From JBBSUX01 sp038234045 (GTDB lineage: Bacteria; Pseudomonadota; Gammaproteobacteria; Burkholderiales; Burkholderiaceae_C), in contig JBBSUX010000134.1 of assembly GCA_038234045.1 (NCBI GenBank), positions 1 to 9,230 of the forward strand: a stretch of 9,230 nucleotides of DNA, written 5' to 3'. Every line of letters begins with the position of its first letter. The stretch's first letter is position 1. Positions 1 through 5,975 of this stretch are shown here, in pieces. A model generated the notes under the pieces. The model ran no database searches and was not told the origin of the DNA. It was given only the letters and a program-made list of their open reading frames with translations. The position numbers were made by a program, and so were the translations under genes.

Positions 1-579
1 ATCAACCCGTCCGCGGAAATAGCGCCAGAACATCAGCGACGGAATTGCGATGATCAATCCGAACGCGGTGTTGTAGAGCGCGATCGAAATTCCATGCGCC
101 AGCTGCGCCGGGTTGGTGCTGCCCATCGCCGCAGTAGAGCCTTGCGAGCCGAAAATTTCGATCATGCCGATGACCGTACCGAACAGCCCCAGCAAAGGAG
201 CCGCTGAAGCGATGGTGGCTAACGCGTTGAGGTAGCGCTCGAGCCGATGAGCCACCCGCCTGCCCGCGCCTTCGATCGCAGAGCGCAGCTCGGCTTCCTC
301 ACAGCGCGGGTTGGAGTTGAGTGCGCGAAATCCACTGGCGAGCACTTCCCCGAGGGCCGAGTTCTGTTCCAGTTTGGCAATGATCTCCGCACTGGGAACC
401 GATCTTGAAGACACTGCAATCGCTTCATCCAGCAAAGTGCTGGGAGCGACCTTAAAGAGACGCAGACTGAGTGTTCGCTCGATGATCAGTGCCAGAGCGA
501 CGATCGAGCAGATGATCAGGGGCCAGATGGGCCAACCGGCCGCTTGTATGATCGAAAACAAAGATTGAATCCTCTCCAT
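1..579 (-). CDS. exbB: MotA/TolQ/ExbB proton channel family protein (3' end cut by window edge)
   Basis: Inner-membrane subunit of an ExbB/ExbD- or TolQ/TolR-type proton channel, which uses the proton motive force to drive outer-membrane transport or envelope maintenance. The 193 visible codons are open from the ATG to the window edge. Membrane segments lie at about residues 17-33 (GWPIWPLII...), 118-142 and 164-187. The family signature between the last two is clear: APLLGLFGTVIGMIEIF (127-143), then NPAQLAHGISIALYNTAFGL (156-175). Only a short C-terminal tail is probably missing. The gene diverges from xseA; in Burkholderiales an ExbB gene commonly sits here and leads an exbB-exbD-lpxK type cluster, but no partner is visible, so ExbB rather than TolQ rests on context. 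The start is uncertain: ATG at 579 has a poor ribosome site, while an in-frame TTG at 561 is preceded by a good one and would give MFSIIQAAGWPIWP, closer to the family's usual beginning. Confidence 0.88.
   Translation of the reverse strand, partial: MERIQSLFSIIQAAGWPIWPLIICSIVALALIIERTLSLRLFKVAPSTLLDEAIAVSSRSVPSAEIIAKLEQNSALGEVLASGFRALNSNPRCEEAELRSAIEGAGRRVAHRLERYLNALATIASAAPLLGLFGTVIGMIEIFGSQGSTAAMGSTNPAQLAHGISIALYNTAFGLIIAIPSLMFWRYFRGRVD
571..577 (-). promoter_or_regulatory. Shine-Dalgarno GGAGAGG inside the annotated exbB start
   Basis: Read on the minus strand, GGAGAGG overlaps the G of the ATG at 579 and lies 9 nt before the in-frame TTG at 561-559. Its strength and spacing favour TTG as the true initiation codon of the proton-channel gene, which would shorten it by six codons. 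The ATG itself has only a weak AGGG upstream. Confidence 0.45.
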
Positions 580-668
580 TTTTGGATGCCCTGCGCATTA
601 TGAGGGAAGCGTTCTGGGTGCCGGCCAAACACCCTTTTCGGCCTGCGTAGGTCAAATCCCACAGTATT

Positions 669-677
669 TGTGGATAA
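669..677 (-). promoter_or_regulatory. Perfect DnaA-box-like 9-mer in the exbB/xseA spacer
   Basis: TGTGGATAA on the plus strand reads TTATCCACA on the minus strand, an exact match to the high-affinity DnaA box consensus TTATNCACA. It lies in the 232-bp spacer between the divergent proton-channel gene and xseA. It is embedded in a small cluster of TGTG/CACA repeats: CCACA at 659-663 faces TGTGG at 669-673, and TTTGTG recurs at 667-672 and 679-684. A single box does not make an origin; a transcriptional role or a chance match are both possible. Confidence 0.35.
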
Positions 678-794
678 GTTTGTGCGCAACCTGCACCATC
701 CCTTTCGCAGCCCGCATCAACGCTGGTTGATGACAATTCGATGAAAATTTCAGCAGCCGTCGTTCCCTGTTACCTGTCGTACCGAACGGTTGGC

Positions 795-811
795 GGGGAG
801 TACGTGTCCCC
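795..811 (+). promoter_or_regulatory. Inverted repeat covering the xseA ribosome binding site
   Basis: GGGGA (795-799) and TCCCC (807-811) are perfect complements separated by 7 nt, and the right arm touches the xseA ATG at 812. The left arm contains the only evident Shine-Dalgarno sequence, GGGGAG (795-800), 11 nt before the ATG. If the hairpin forms in the mRNA it would cover the ribosome site and lower translation. The stem is short, so this is tentative. Confidence 0.3.
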
Positions 812-2125
812 ATGATCCCGACAGATTCTGAGCAAAACTCAGCAGGAGCTCGCTCTCAACCTTGGAGCGTAAGCGCCTTGTGCCGCGCGGTCGCGGAGTC
901 GCTCGATTTACGCTTCAACCCGGTGTTCCTGCGGGGCGAATTGACTGGATTTTCGACGGCGGGGAGCGGGCACTGCTATTTTTCTGTCAAGGACGCGTTT
1001 GGCCAGGTCCGCTGCGCGATGTTCCGGCGTGCGGCCACATTGATGGATTTTTCCCCACGGGACGGCGAGATGGTGGACATCCGCGGGCGGCTGGGTGTTT
1101 ACGAACAGCGTGGCGACCTCCAACTGGTTGTCGAATCGATGAGCCGCGTTGGCGCGGGAAGCCTGTTTGACCAGTTCGTCCAGCGAAAGGCGCGTCTGCA
1201 GGCCGAAGGCCTTTTTGACGAAGCGCGAAAGCGCGCATTGCCTGCGGCGCCCCGAGGTATCGGCCTGGTCACATCGTTGGGTGCGGCAGCGCTGCACGAC
1301 GTGGTCACCGCCTTGCGCCGCCGCGCGCCGCATGTGCCTGTGTTGCTAGTCCCTGCCCTGGTTCAAGGAGTTGATGCTCCCGCAGAAGTGCGTGCAGCCC
1401 TAGAAAGCTTGTATGCCCTTGCCGAGTCACCTGATGCCACCGTCCCGATCGATTTGATCCTCCTGGTTCGTGGCGGCGGCTCGATGGAAGATCTTTGGGC
1501 CTTCAATGACGAAAATCTGGTGCGCACGGTTGCACGGAGTCCGGTGCCATTGATCGCCGGTATTGGCCACGAAACGGATTTCACGCTGGTTGAGTTCGCA
1601 GCCGACTTACGCGCCCCGACGCCCACGTCAGCGGCGGAGCTGGCTGCTCCAACGCGCCAGACATGGGTAGACGCGCTGTTGCTCATTGAGGGTGTCTTGG
1701 AAAAGAGCGCATTCAGGTTGACGGATCGCCTTGGGCAAAGCCTGGACGGCTTATCGGGGCGGCTGGGGCGTCCATCCGCGGAATTGTCCCGAAAAAGGAG
1801 GGATGTCGATCAGTTGGCACAGGCGCTTGACTATGCAGCACGCCATCGACTGACCCGATTTTCGGAAACGCAACGTAACGGCGAAGCACTTGTTCCTGCC
1901 TCTTTGTTGCGGCGAATGCAAGCGAATAGAGAGCGATTCGATCGGGCCGCGATCCGGCTGGAAATGCTCGATCCCCGGCAGGTTCTCCAGCGGGGATATG
2001 CCGTGTTGCACGATTCCAGCGGAAAGGTGGTGCGGCGCGCAGCCGGGGTCAACCCGGGCGAGATCTTGCAAGCGACCTTGGCAGAAGGCGAACTAGCGCT
2101 TTCGGTGCTGGCCGGGCAGACGTGA
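812..2125 (+). CDS. xseA: Exodeoxyribonuclease VII large subunit
   Basis: Large, catalytic subunit of exonuclease VII, a cytoplasmic enzyme that degrades single-stranded DNA into oligonucleotides from both ends and acts with several copies of the small XseB subunit; used in mismatch repair and DNA damage tolerance. The protein has 437 residues, near the usual 400-460. An N-terminal OB-fold domain spans about 17-115 (WSVSALCRAV, FLRGELTGFSTAGSGHCYFSVKD region). The nuclease domain follows with IGLVTSLGAAALHDV (150-164), RGGGSMEDLWAFNDE (220-234) and AGIGHETDFTL (249-259) leading into ADLRAPTPTSAAELAAP (264-280). A helical stretch, about 285-385, precedes the C-terminal motif LDPRQVLQRGYAVLHD (386-401). 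The ATG at 812 has GGGGAG upstream. sodB follows after 49 bp with no terminator seen, so read-through is possible. No xseB is visible nearby. Confidence 0.97.
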   Translation: MIPTDSEQNSAGARSQPWSVSALCRAVAESLDLRFNPVFLRGELTGFSTAGSGHCYFSVKDAFGQVRCAMFRRAATLMDFSPRDGEMVDIRGRLGVYEQRGDLQLVVESMSRVGAGSLFDQFVQRKARLQAEGLFDEARKRALPAAPRGIGLVTSLGAAALHDVVTALRRRAPHVPVLLVPALVQGVDAPAEVRAALESLYALAESPDATVPIDLILLVRGGGSMEDLWAFNDENLVRTVARSPVPLIAGIGHETDFTLVEFAADLRAPTPTSAAELAAPTRQTWVDALLLIEGVLEKSAFRLTDRLGQSLDGLSGRLGRPSAELSRKRRDVDQLAQALDYAARHRLTRFSETQRNGEALVPASLLRRMQANRERFDRAAIRLEMLDPRQVLQRGYAVLHDSSGKVVRRAAGVNPGEILQATLAEGELALSVLAGQT

Positions 2126-2162
2126 TACAACTTACACAATAATTTTTTTACAACGCCCGTTT

Positions 2163-2168
2163 GAAGGA
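2163..2168 (+). promoter_or_regulatory. Ribosome binding site of sodB
   Basis: GAAGGA lies 6 nt before the sodB ATG at 2175 and fixes that start. The AT-rich run just upstream (about 2130-2150, containing AATAAT at 2138-2143 and a run of seven T) could be part of a separate sodB promoter, but I find no convincing -35 element 16-18 bp before it. Confidence 0.6.
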
Positions 2169-2174
2169 CCCCTC

Positions 2175-2756
2175 ATGGAACACATCCTGCCGCCCCTGCC
2201 CTATTCGATGGACGCACTCGCTCCGAGCTATTCCCGCGAGACGCTCGAATATCACCACGACAAGCATCACAACGCATATGTGGTGAACCTCAACAATCTG
2301 CAAAAAGGCACCGAATTTGAGTCGATGCCGCTTGAAGAGATCATCAAGAATGCATCTGGCGGTATCTACAACAATGCAGCCCAGGTGTGGAACCACACCT
2401 TCTTTTGGAACTGCATGGCGCCCAACGCTGGCGGCGAGCCATCCGGCCCCCTGGCGGATGCCATCAAAGCCAAGTGGGGCAGCTTCGCGTCGTTCAAGGA
2501 ATCCTTCACCAAATCAGCGGTCGGTAATTTCGGTTCCGGCTGGACATGGCTGGTGAAGAAGCCCGACGGCTCTGTGGATATCGTCAACACCGGTGCAGCA
2601 GGAACGCCTTTGACCACCACCGACAAGGCGATCCTGACGGTCGACGTTTGGGAGCATGCCTACTACATCGACTACCGCAATGCACGGCCGAAGTTTGTCG
2701 AAACCTTCCTTGAGAAGCTTGCTAACTGGAAGTTTGCCGAGGCCAATTTCGGCTGA
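2175..2756 (+). CDS. sodB: Superoxide dismutase, Fe type
   Basis: Converts superoxide to oxygen and hydrogen peroxide in the cytoplasm. The 193-residue length matches Fe-SOD of E. coli. The four metal ligands by family position are His27 (in LEYHHDKHH), His74 (in QVWNHTFFW), Asp157 and His161 (in DVWEHAYYIDYRN). Gln70 before the second ligand, together with the NTGAAGTPL stretch lacking the Mn-type Gln, points to iron rather than manganese. There is no signal peptide, as expected for the cytoplasmic enzyme. The gene lies 49 bp after xseA on the same strand, has a good ribosome site, and ends at a strong terminator shared with the convergent DUF192 gene. In many proteobacteria sodB responds to iron through Fur; I see no clear Fur box here. 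Confidence 0.97.
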   Translation: MEHILPPLPYSMDALAPSYSRETLEYHHDKHHNAYVVNLNNLQKGTEFESMPLEEIIKNASGGIYNNAAQVWNHTFFWNCMAPNAGGEPSGPLADAIKAKWGSFASFKESFTKSAVGNFGSGWTWLVKKPDGSVDIVNTGAAGTPLTTTDKAILTVDVWEHAYYIDYRNARPKFVETFLEKLANWKFAEANFG

Positions 2757-2788
2757 GAGCGCTCATCGGCGCGTGCAGACGTTCCATC

Positions 2789-2822
2789 ATTGAAAAAGCC
2801 GGCAACCGCCGGCTTTTTCAAT
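2789..2822. terminator. Bidirectional intrinsic terminator between sodB and the DUF192 gene
   Basis: A perfect 15-bp inverted repeat, ATTGAAAAAGCCGGC (2789-2803) and its complement (2808-2822), encloses the 4-nt loop AACC. The stem has a GC core flanked by five A on the left and five T on the right, so it gives a hairpin plus U-tract when read from either strand. It starts 32 bp after the sodB stop and ends 12 bp from the stop of the convergent DUF192 gene, so it can end both transcripts. Confidence 0.93.
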
Positions 2823-2834
2823 TGCGTGTTCCGT

Positions 2835-3317
2835 TCACGGTCGCGTACCGAAAGCGGGCCCGGTCAACCTCGCTCCAGCCTTCACCCCCTTGCGTGCGAA
2901 CCATCCCTGATTCATTTCGAGCACATAGCGGACGGGCTTGCCGGAGCAGTGCGAATCAGTGGTTTCTGGCTTCATGTCCGCAAGGTTGACGATGGTCCCG
3001 TCATCCGCCACAAATGCGGCTGTCAACGGAATCAAGGTGTTTTTCATCCAGAAGCATTGCGTGCCAGGCTGCTCAAAAACGAAAAGCATCCCTTCCTGCT
3101 GCGGCATCGTTTTGCGAAACATCAACCCGATCTCTCGTCGCTCGGGCGATGCTGCCACTTGAGCGTCGATCTGGTAGATGCCAGTTGTGATCGTGGTTCG
3201 CGGCAGATCGGTCTGGGGCTCGTCACCCTGCGCGGCAGCGGCAATGCAGAAGACGGCAGAGGCCAAGACCGTCCCGCGCCGAGCCCATGCACAAATTAAA
3301 AATTGCTGGAAATGCAT
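2835..3317 (-). CDS. Exported DUF192 domain protein
   Basis: Small secreted or periplasmic protein of the DUF192 family, whose molecular function is not established. With the ATG at 3317 it has 160 residues: basic n-region and hydrophobic stretch at about 13-29 (RRGTVLASAVFCIAAAA), with likely cleavage near 29-31, then one DUF192 domain from about 43 to 152. Family motifs are REIGLMFRKTMPQQEGMLFVF (61-81), CFWMKNTLIPLTAAFV (88-103) and RYVLEMNQGWFARKGVKAG (130-148). An upstream in-frame GTG at 3347 would add ten residues; neither start has a strong ribosome site, and the ATG places the signal peptide better. The gene is convergent with sodB across a shared terminator. It lies downstream of the His-rich gene on the same strand, 53 bp away (23 bp from the GTG), so the two may be co-transcribed. 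Confidence 0.88.
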   Translation of the reverse strand: MHFQQFLICAWARRGTVLASAVFCIAAAAQGDEPQTDLPRTTITTGIYQIDAQVAASPERREIGLMFRKTMPQQEGMLFVFEQPGTQCFWMKNTLIPLTAAFVADDGTIVNLADMKPETTDSHCSGKPVRYVLEMNQGWFARKGVKAGARLTGPAFGTRP

Positions 3318-3370
3318 GGGCTCGAGTTTCGCTTTCGCTGCAATCACTGATGCCGCGCTGGGTCTCTCAG

Positions 3371-3598
3371 TCAGGCTTTGCGAGCGAGGTGTTTGTGACC
3401 CTGGTGCAATGCCATTTTTCGCTGGCCCTTGATGGAATGAGCCTTTGTCATGTGTTTGTGGCCATGGTGTGCCTTGGCATGAGCACTGGCTTTGGACTGG
3501 TGGCGCGCGTGCGCATGCTTCGAAGGCAGCGTGGCGGCGCCGGCGGCGGAAACAGCGGCGAAAAGGCCGATGACGAGGGTGGCGAGAAGCTTGTTCAT
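3371..3598 (-). CDS. Small exported histidine/lysine-rich protein
   Basis: I do not recognise a named family. The 75-residue product starts with a classical signal peptide (MNKLLATLVIGLFAAVSAAGAA, cleavage near 21-22). The rest is extremely basic: 12 His, 9 Lys and 3 Arg in about 53 residues, with no Asp or Glu and no Cys after the signal. A motif is repeated 21 residues apart: HHGHKHMTKA (44-53) and HQGHKHLARKA (65-75). By composition it resembles acid-shock (Asr-like) or metal-binding periplasmic peptides, but this is inference only. There is no convincing ribosome site before the ATG at 3598; a 6-codon open frame ends on that start (TGA overlapping ATG). It diverges from icd and lies just upstream of the DUF192 gene on the same strand. 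The signal peptide and ordered repeat argue for a real gene over the open plus-strand frames here. Confidence 0.7.
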   Translation of the reverse strand: MNKLLATLVIGLFAAVSAAGAATLPSKHAHARHQSKASAHAKAHHGHKHMTKAHSIKGQRKMALHQGHKHLARKA

Positions 3599-3780
3599 GG
3601 AGGTGTTGGTCTCATGTTTCGATTGCCATCGCGGTTCGACGGTGCGTCGGAAACGCTCGGTTGGAGCAGGGCGTTGACATCAAGCAGCCGATTCCCGAAG
3701 GAATAGAATAAATTTGCCTTTAATCCCGCAGTCCTCCAGCGACACTCGGCGATTCAATCCCCCATCAGAGAAGTCTTTCT

Positions 3781-5037
3781 ATGTCTTACCAGCACATCAA
3801 AGTGCCCGCCCAAGGTCAGAAGATCACCGTCAACGCCGACAATTCTCTGAATGTGCCGGACGAGCCCATCATCCCGTTCATCGAGGGTGATGGAACCGGT
3901 AAGGACATCACTCCGGTGATGCTGAAGGTGGTCGATGCTGCGGTTGCCAAGGCCTACGCTGGCAAGAAGAAGATCCACTGGATGGAGGTCTTCGCCGGCG
4001 AAAAATCGACCAAGGTCTACGGACCCGACGTCTGGCTGCCAGAAGAAACGCTCGAAGCCGTGCGCGACTACGTTATCTCGATTAAGGGCCCGCTGACGAC
4101 ACCAGTCGGCGGTGGCATTCGTTCACTGAATGTGGCACTGCGCCAGCAACTCGACCTCTACGTCTGCTTGCGTCCGATCCAGTACTTCAAGGGCGTGCCC
4201 AGTCCGGTGCGTGAGCCGGAAAAAACCAATATGGTGATCTTCCGTGAGAACTCTGAAGACATCTACGCCGGCATCGAGTTCGAGGCGGAATCCGACAAGG
4301 CGAAAAAGCTGATCAAGTTCCTGCAGGAGGAGCTCGGCGTCAACAAGATCCGTTTCCCCAATACCTCCGGCATCGGCGTGAAGCCGGTGTCGCGGGAAGG
4401 CACCGAGCGCTTGATGCGCAAGGCCATCCAATACGCACTCGACAACGACAAACCCAGCGTGACGATCGTGCACAAGGGCAACATCATGAAGTTCACCGAA
4501 GGTGGCTTCCGTGATTGGGCCTACGGTCTGGCGCAAAAGGAGTTTGGTGCAGAGCTGATCGACGGCGGCCCATGGATGAGGCTCAAAAATCCGAAATCCG
4601 GCAAGGAAATCACCATCAAGGACAGCATTGCCGATGCTTTCCTGCAGCAAATCCTGTTGCGCCCGGCTGAATACAGCGTGATTGCTACGTTGAACCTCAA
4701 CGGCGACTACGTCTCCGACGCTCTCGCTGCGCAGGTGGGTGGAATCGGCATCGCTCCCGGCGCCAACCTCAGCGACACGATCGCCATGTTCGAAGCGACC
4801 CACGGCACGGCGCCGAAGTACGCTGGCAAAGACTACGTGAACCCAGGTTCCGAGATCCTCTCCGCTGAGATGATGTTGCGCCACATGGGCTGGACCGAAG
4901 CAGCCGACCTGATCATCAGCTCGATGGAAAAATCCATTGCCAGCAAGAAAGTCACCTACGATTTCGCCCGGCTCATGGAAGGCGCGACGCAGGTGAGCTG
5001 CTCGGGTTTTGGTCAGGTCATGATCGACCACATGTAA
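3781..5037 (+). CDS. icd: Isocitrate dehydrogenase, NADP-dependent
   Basis: TCA-cycle enzyme: oxidative decarboxylation of isocitrate to 2-oxoglutarate with NADP+, in the cytoplasm as a homodimer. The 418 residues align along their length with E. coli Icd (416) with an offset of two. Substrate residues are Ser115 and Asn117 (in GGGIRSLNVALRQ), Arg121, Arg131, Arg155, Tyr162 and Lys232; metal ligands include Asp309 and Asp313. NADP specificity is indicated by Lys346 and Tyr347 after HGTAP (341-345), with Tyr393 and Arg397. Ser115 corresponds to the serine phosphorylated by AceK in enteric bacteria; no aceK is in the window. The ATG at 3781 has AGAGAAG (3767-3773) upstream. The gene is divergent from the His-rich gene and stands alone between its own spacer and a strong terminator. 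Confidence 0.98.
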   Translation: MSYQHIKVPAQGQKITVNADNSLNVPDEPIIPFIEGDGTGKDITPVMLKVVDAAVAKAYAGKKKIHWMEVFAGEKSTKVYGPDVWLPEETLEAVRDYVISIKGPLTTPVGGGIRSLNVALRQQLDLYVCLRPIQYFKGVPSPVREPEKTNMVIFRENSEDIYAGIEFEAESDKAKKLIKFLQEELGVNKIRFPNTSGIGVKPVSREGTERLMRKAIQYALDNDKPSVTIVHKGNIMKFTEGGFRDWAYGLAQKEFGAELIDGGPWMRLKNPKSGKEITIKDSIADAFLQQILLRPAEYSVIATLNLNGDYVSDALAAQVGGIGIAPGANLSDTIAMFEATHGTAPKYAGKDYVNPGSEILSAEMMLRHMGWTEAADLIISSMEKSIASKKVTYDFARLMEGATQVSCSGFGQVMIDHM

Positions 5038-5080
5038 GGACGCCTACGCCGGCTGTCCCTGATGGGCAGCATGGCCAAAT

Positions 5081-5111
5081 CCCCGGCGATCTGGCATTGC
5101 CGGGGTTTTTT
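5081..5111 (+). terminator. Intrinsic terminator after icd
   Basis: CCCCGGC (5081-5087) pairs perfectly with GCCGGGG (5099-5105) across an 11-nt loop and is followed by six T (5106-5111). It begins 43 bp after the icd stop and ends 32 bp before the next plus-strand gene, so it probably separates their transcripts. Confidence 0.9.
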
Positions 5112-5143
5112 GATTTGAGGCGTCGATGCATGGGTGATGCGAA

Positions 5144-5866
5144 GTGAAAGAACAAGCCATTTCCAACCCGGATGAGCGCATCGGCACGGGTGAAGGTATC
5201 GGAAACGTGCACCTCCGTTTCTCACAACCCCGCTTGCCGGTCCTGTATTCATTTCGCCGTTGCCCCTACGCGATCCGAGCTCGCCTCGCGCTCAGGGTCG
5301 CCGGCATACCGTTCGTTTCGCGGGAGGTGGACCTGCGAAACAAGCCGGCTGAGCTCGTCACGCTTTCGCCCAAGGCGACCGTGCCGATCCTGGTCCTGCA
5401 GGACGGATCGGTGCTGGCGGAAAGTCTTGCGATCATGCAGTGGGCGCTGTCGGTGAATGATCCCGAAGGCTGGATCCGCCCGGACGAACGTGCAGAGGTT
5501 GAGGCACTCGTCGCGCTGAACGACGGGCCATTCAAGAACTGGCTCGATCACTACAAGTACGCAGAGCGATTCCCTGCACATCCTGCTGTTTTCTATCGCG
5601 ACGAAGCTGTCCGGCTGATGCTCGCGCCGATGGAGGCCCGCCTTGCGGCACAGGCCTATTTGCTGCGTGACACACCCTCAGTCGCTGATATGGCGATCTT
5701 GCCCTTTGTCCGCCAGTTCGCAGCGGTCGATCCCGATTGGTTCAATACTTCTCCGCCGAGGTTCGTGCGCGACTGGATGCACGGATTAACCGGGTCAGCT
5801 CTGTTCAATTCCGTGATGCACAAGCGCGCCGTCTGGCGATCAGGGGATACCGACGCGGCGCTTTGA
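5144..5866 (+). CDS. Glutathione S-transferase family protein
   Basis: Cytosolic GST-fold protein, likely a glutathione-dependent transferase, reductase or peroxidase-like enzyme; the substrate cannot be told. The N-terminal thioredoxin-like domain covers about 32-105: LYSFRRCPYAIRARLAL (34-50) with Cys40-Pro41 at the position of the catalytic residue in Cys-type GSTs, the cis-proline motif TVPIL (79-83, Pro81), and Glu93-Ser94 for the gamma-glutamyl group. An all-helical C-terminal domain follows, with the N-capping box SVAD (179-182). The start is uncertain: GTG at 5144 (240 residues) has GGTGAT upstream, but homologues usually begin just before LPVLYSF, and a GTG at 5207 with GAAGG at 5192-5196 would give 219 residues. 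No in-frame ATG serves, as earlier ones run into stops. It stands 109 bp before the DUF1800 gene, with no clear terminator between. Confidence 0.9.
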   Translation: MKEQAISNPDERIGTGEGIGNVHLRFSQPRLPVLYSFRRCPYAIRARLALRVAGIPFVSREVDLRNKPAELVTLSPKATVPILVLQDGSVLAESLAIMQWALSVNDPEGWIRPDERAEVEALVALNDGPFKNWLDHYKYAERFPAHPAVFYRDEAVRLMLAPMEARLAAQAYLLRDTPSVADMAILPFVRQFAAVDPDWFNTSPPRFVRDWMHGLTGSALFNSVMHKRAVWRSGDTDAAL

Positions 5867-5975
5867 GTTGACCATCCAGGGCCAAGCTTTACCTGGCGCT
5901 TGCAATGGATGGCGAACCGGCAGTAGGCCTGCAGCGTCATATTCAGGGATCTTTCAACTACCGTTGTTGCCAGCC

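Noticed and set aside
452..736. Minus-strand 94-codon frame covering the exbB start and spacer
   Set aside because: Overlaps the conserved N terminus of the proton-channel gene in another frame and has no recognisable features.
812..2756. xseA and sodB as a functional operon
   Set aside because: Same strand and 49 bp apart, but the AT-rich spacer and different roles leave a separate sodB promoter equally likely; not claimed.
3635..3652. Small hairpin TTCGACG/CGTCGGAA in the His-rich gene leader
   Set aside because: Needs a bulge and a 3-nt loop; too weak to call a regulatory structure.
3287..3706. Plus-strand open frame of 139 codons opposite the His-rich gene
   Set aside because: No signal, domain or ribosome site; the minus-strand frame has a clear signal peptide and ordered repeat.
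3674..3709. TTGACA (3674-3679) and TAGAAT (3704-3709) as an icd promoter
   Set aside because: The elements are individually good but 24 bp apart, well beyond the 16-18 bp a sigma-70 promoter needs.
4123..5031. A 302-codon open frame antisense to icd
   Set aside because: Fully opposite an intact, highly conserved enzyme gene; explained by codon bias of icd.
5876..5902. Overlapping inverted repeats (CCAGG/CCTGG and CAAGC/GCTTG) between the GST and DUF1800 genes
   Set aside because: Arms of only 5 bp, no T-run; expected by chance in GC-rich spacer.
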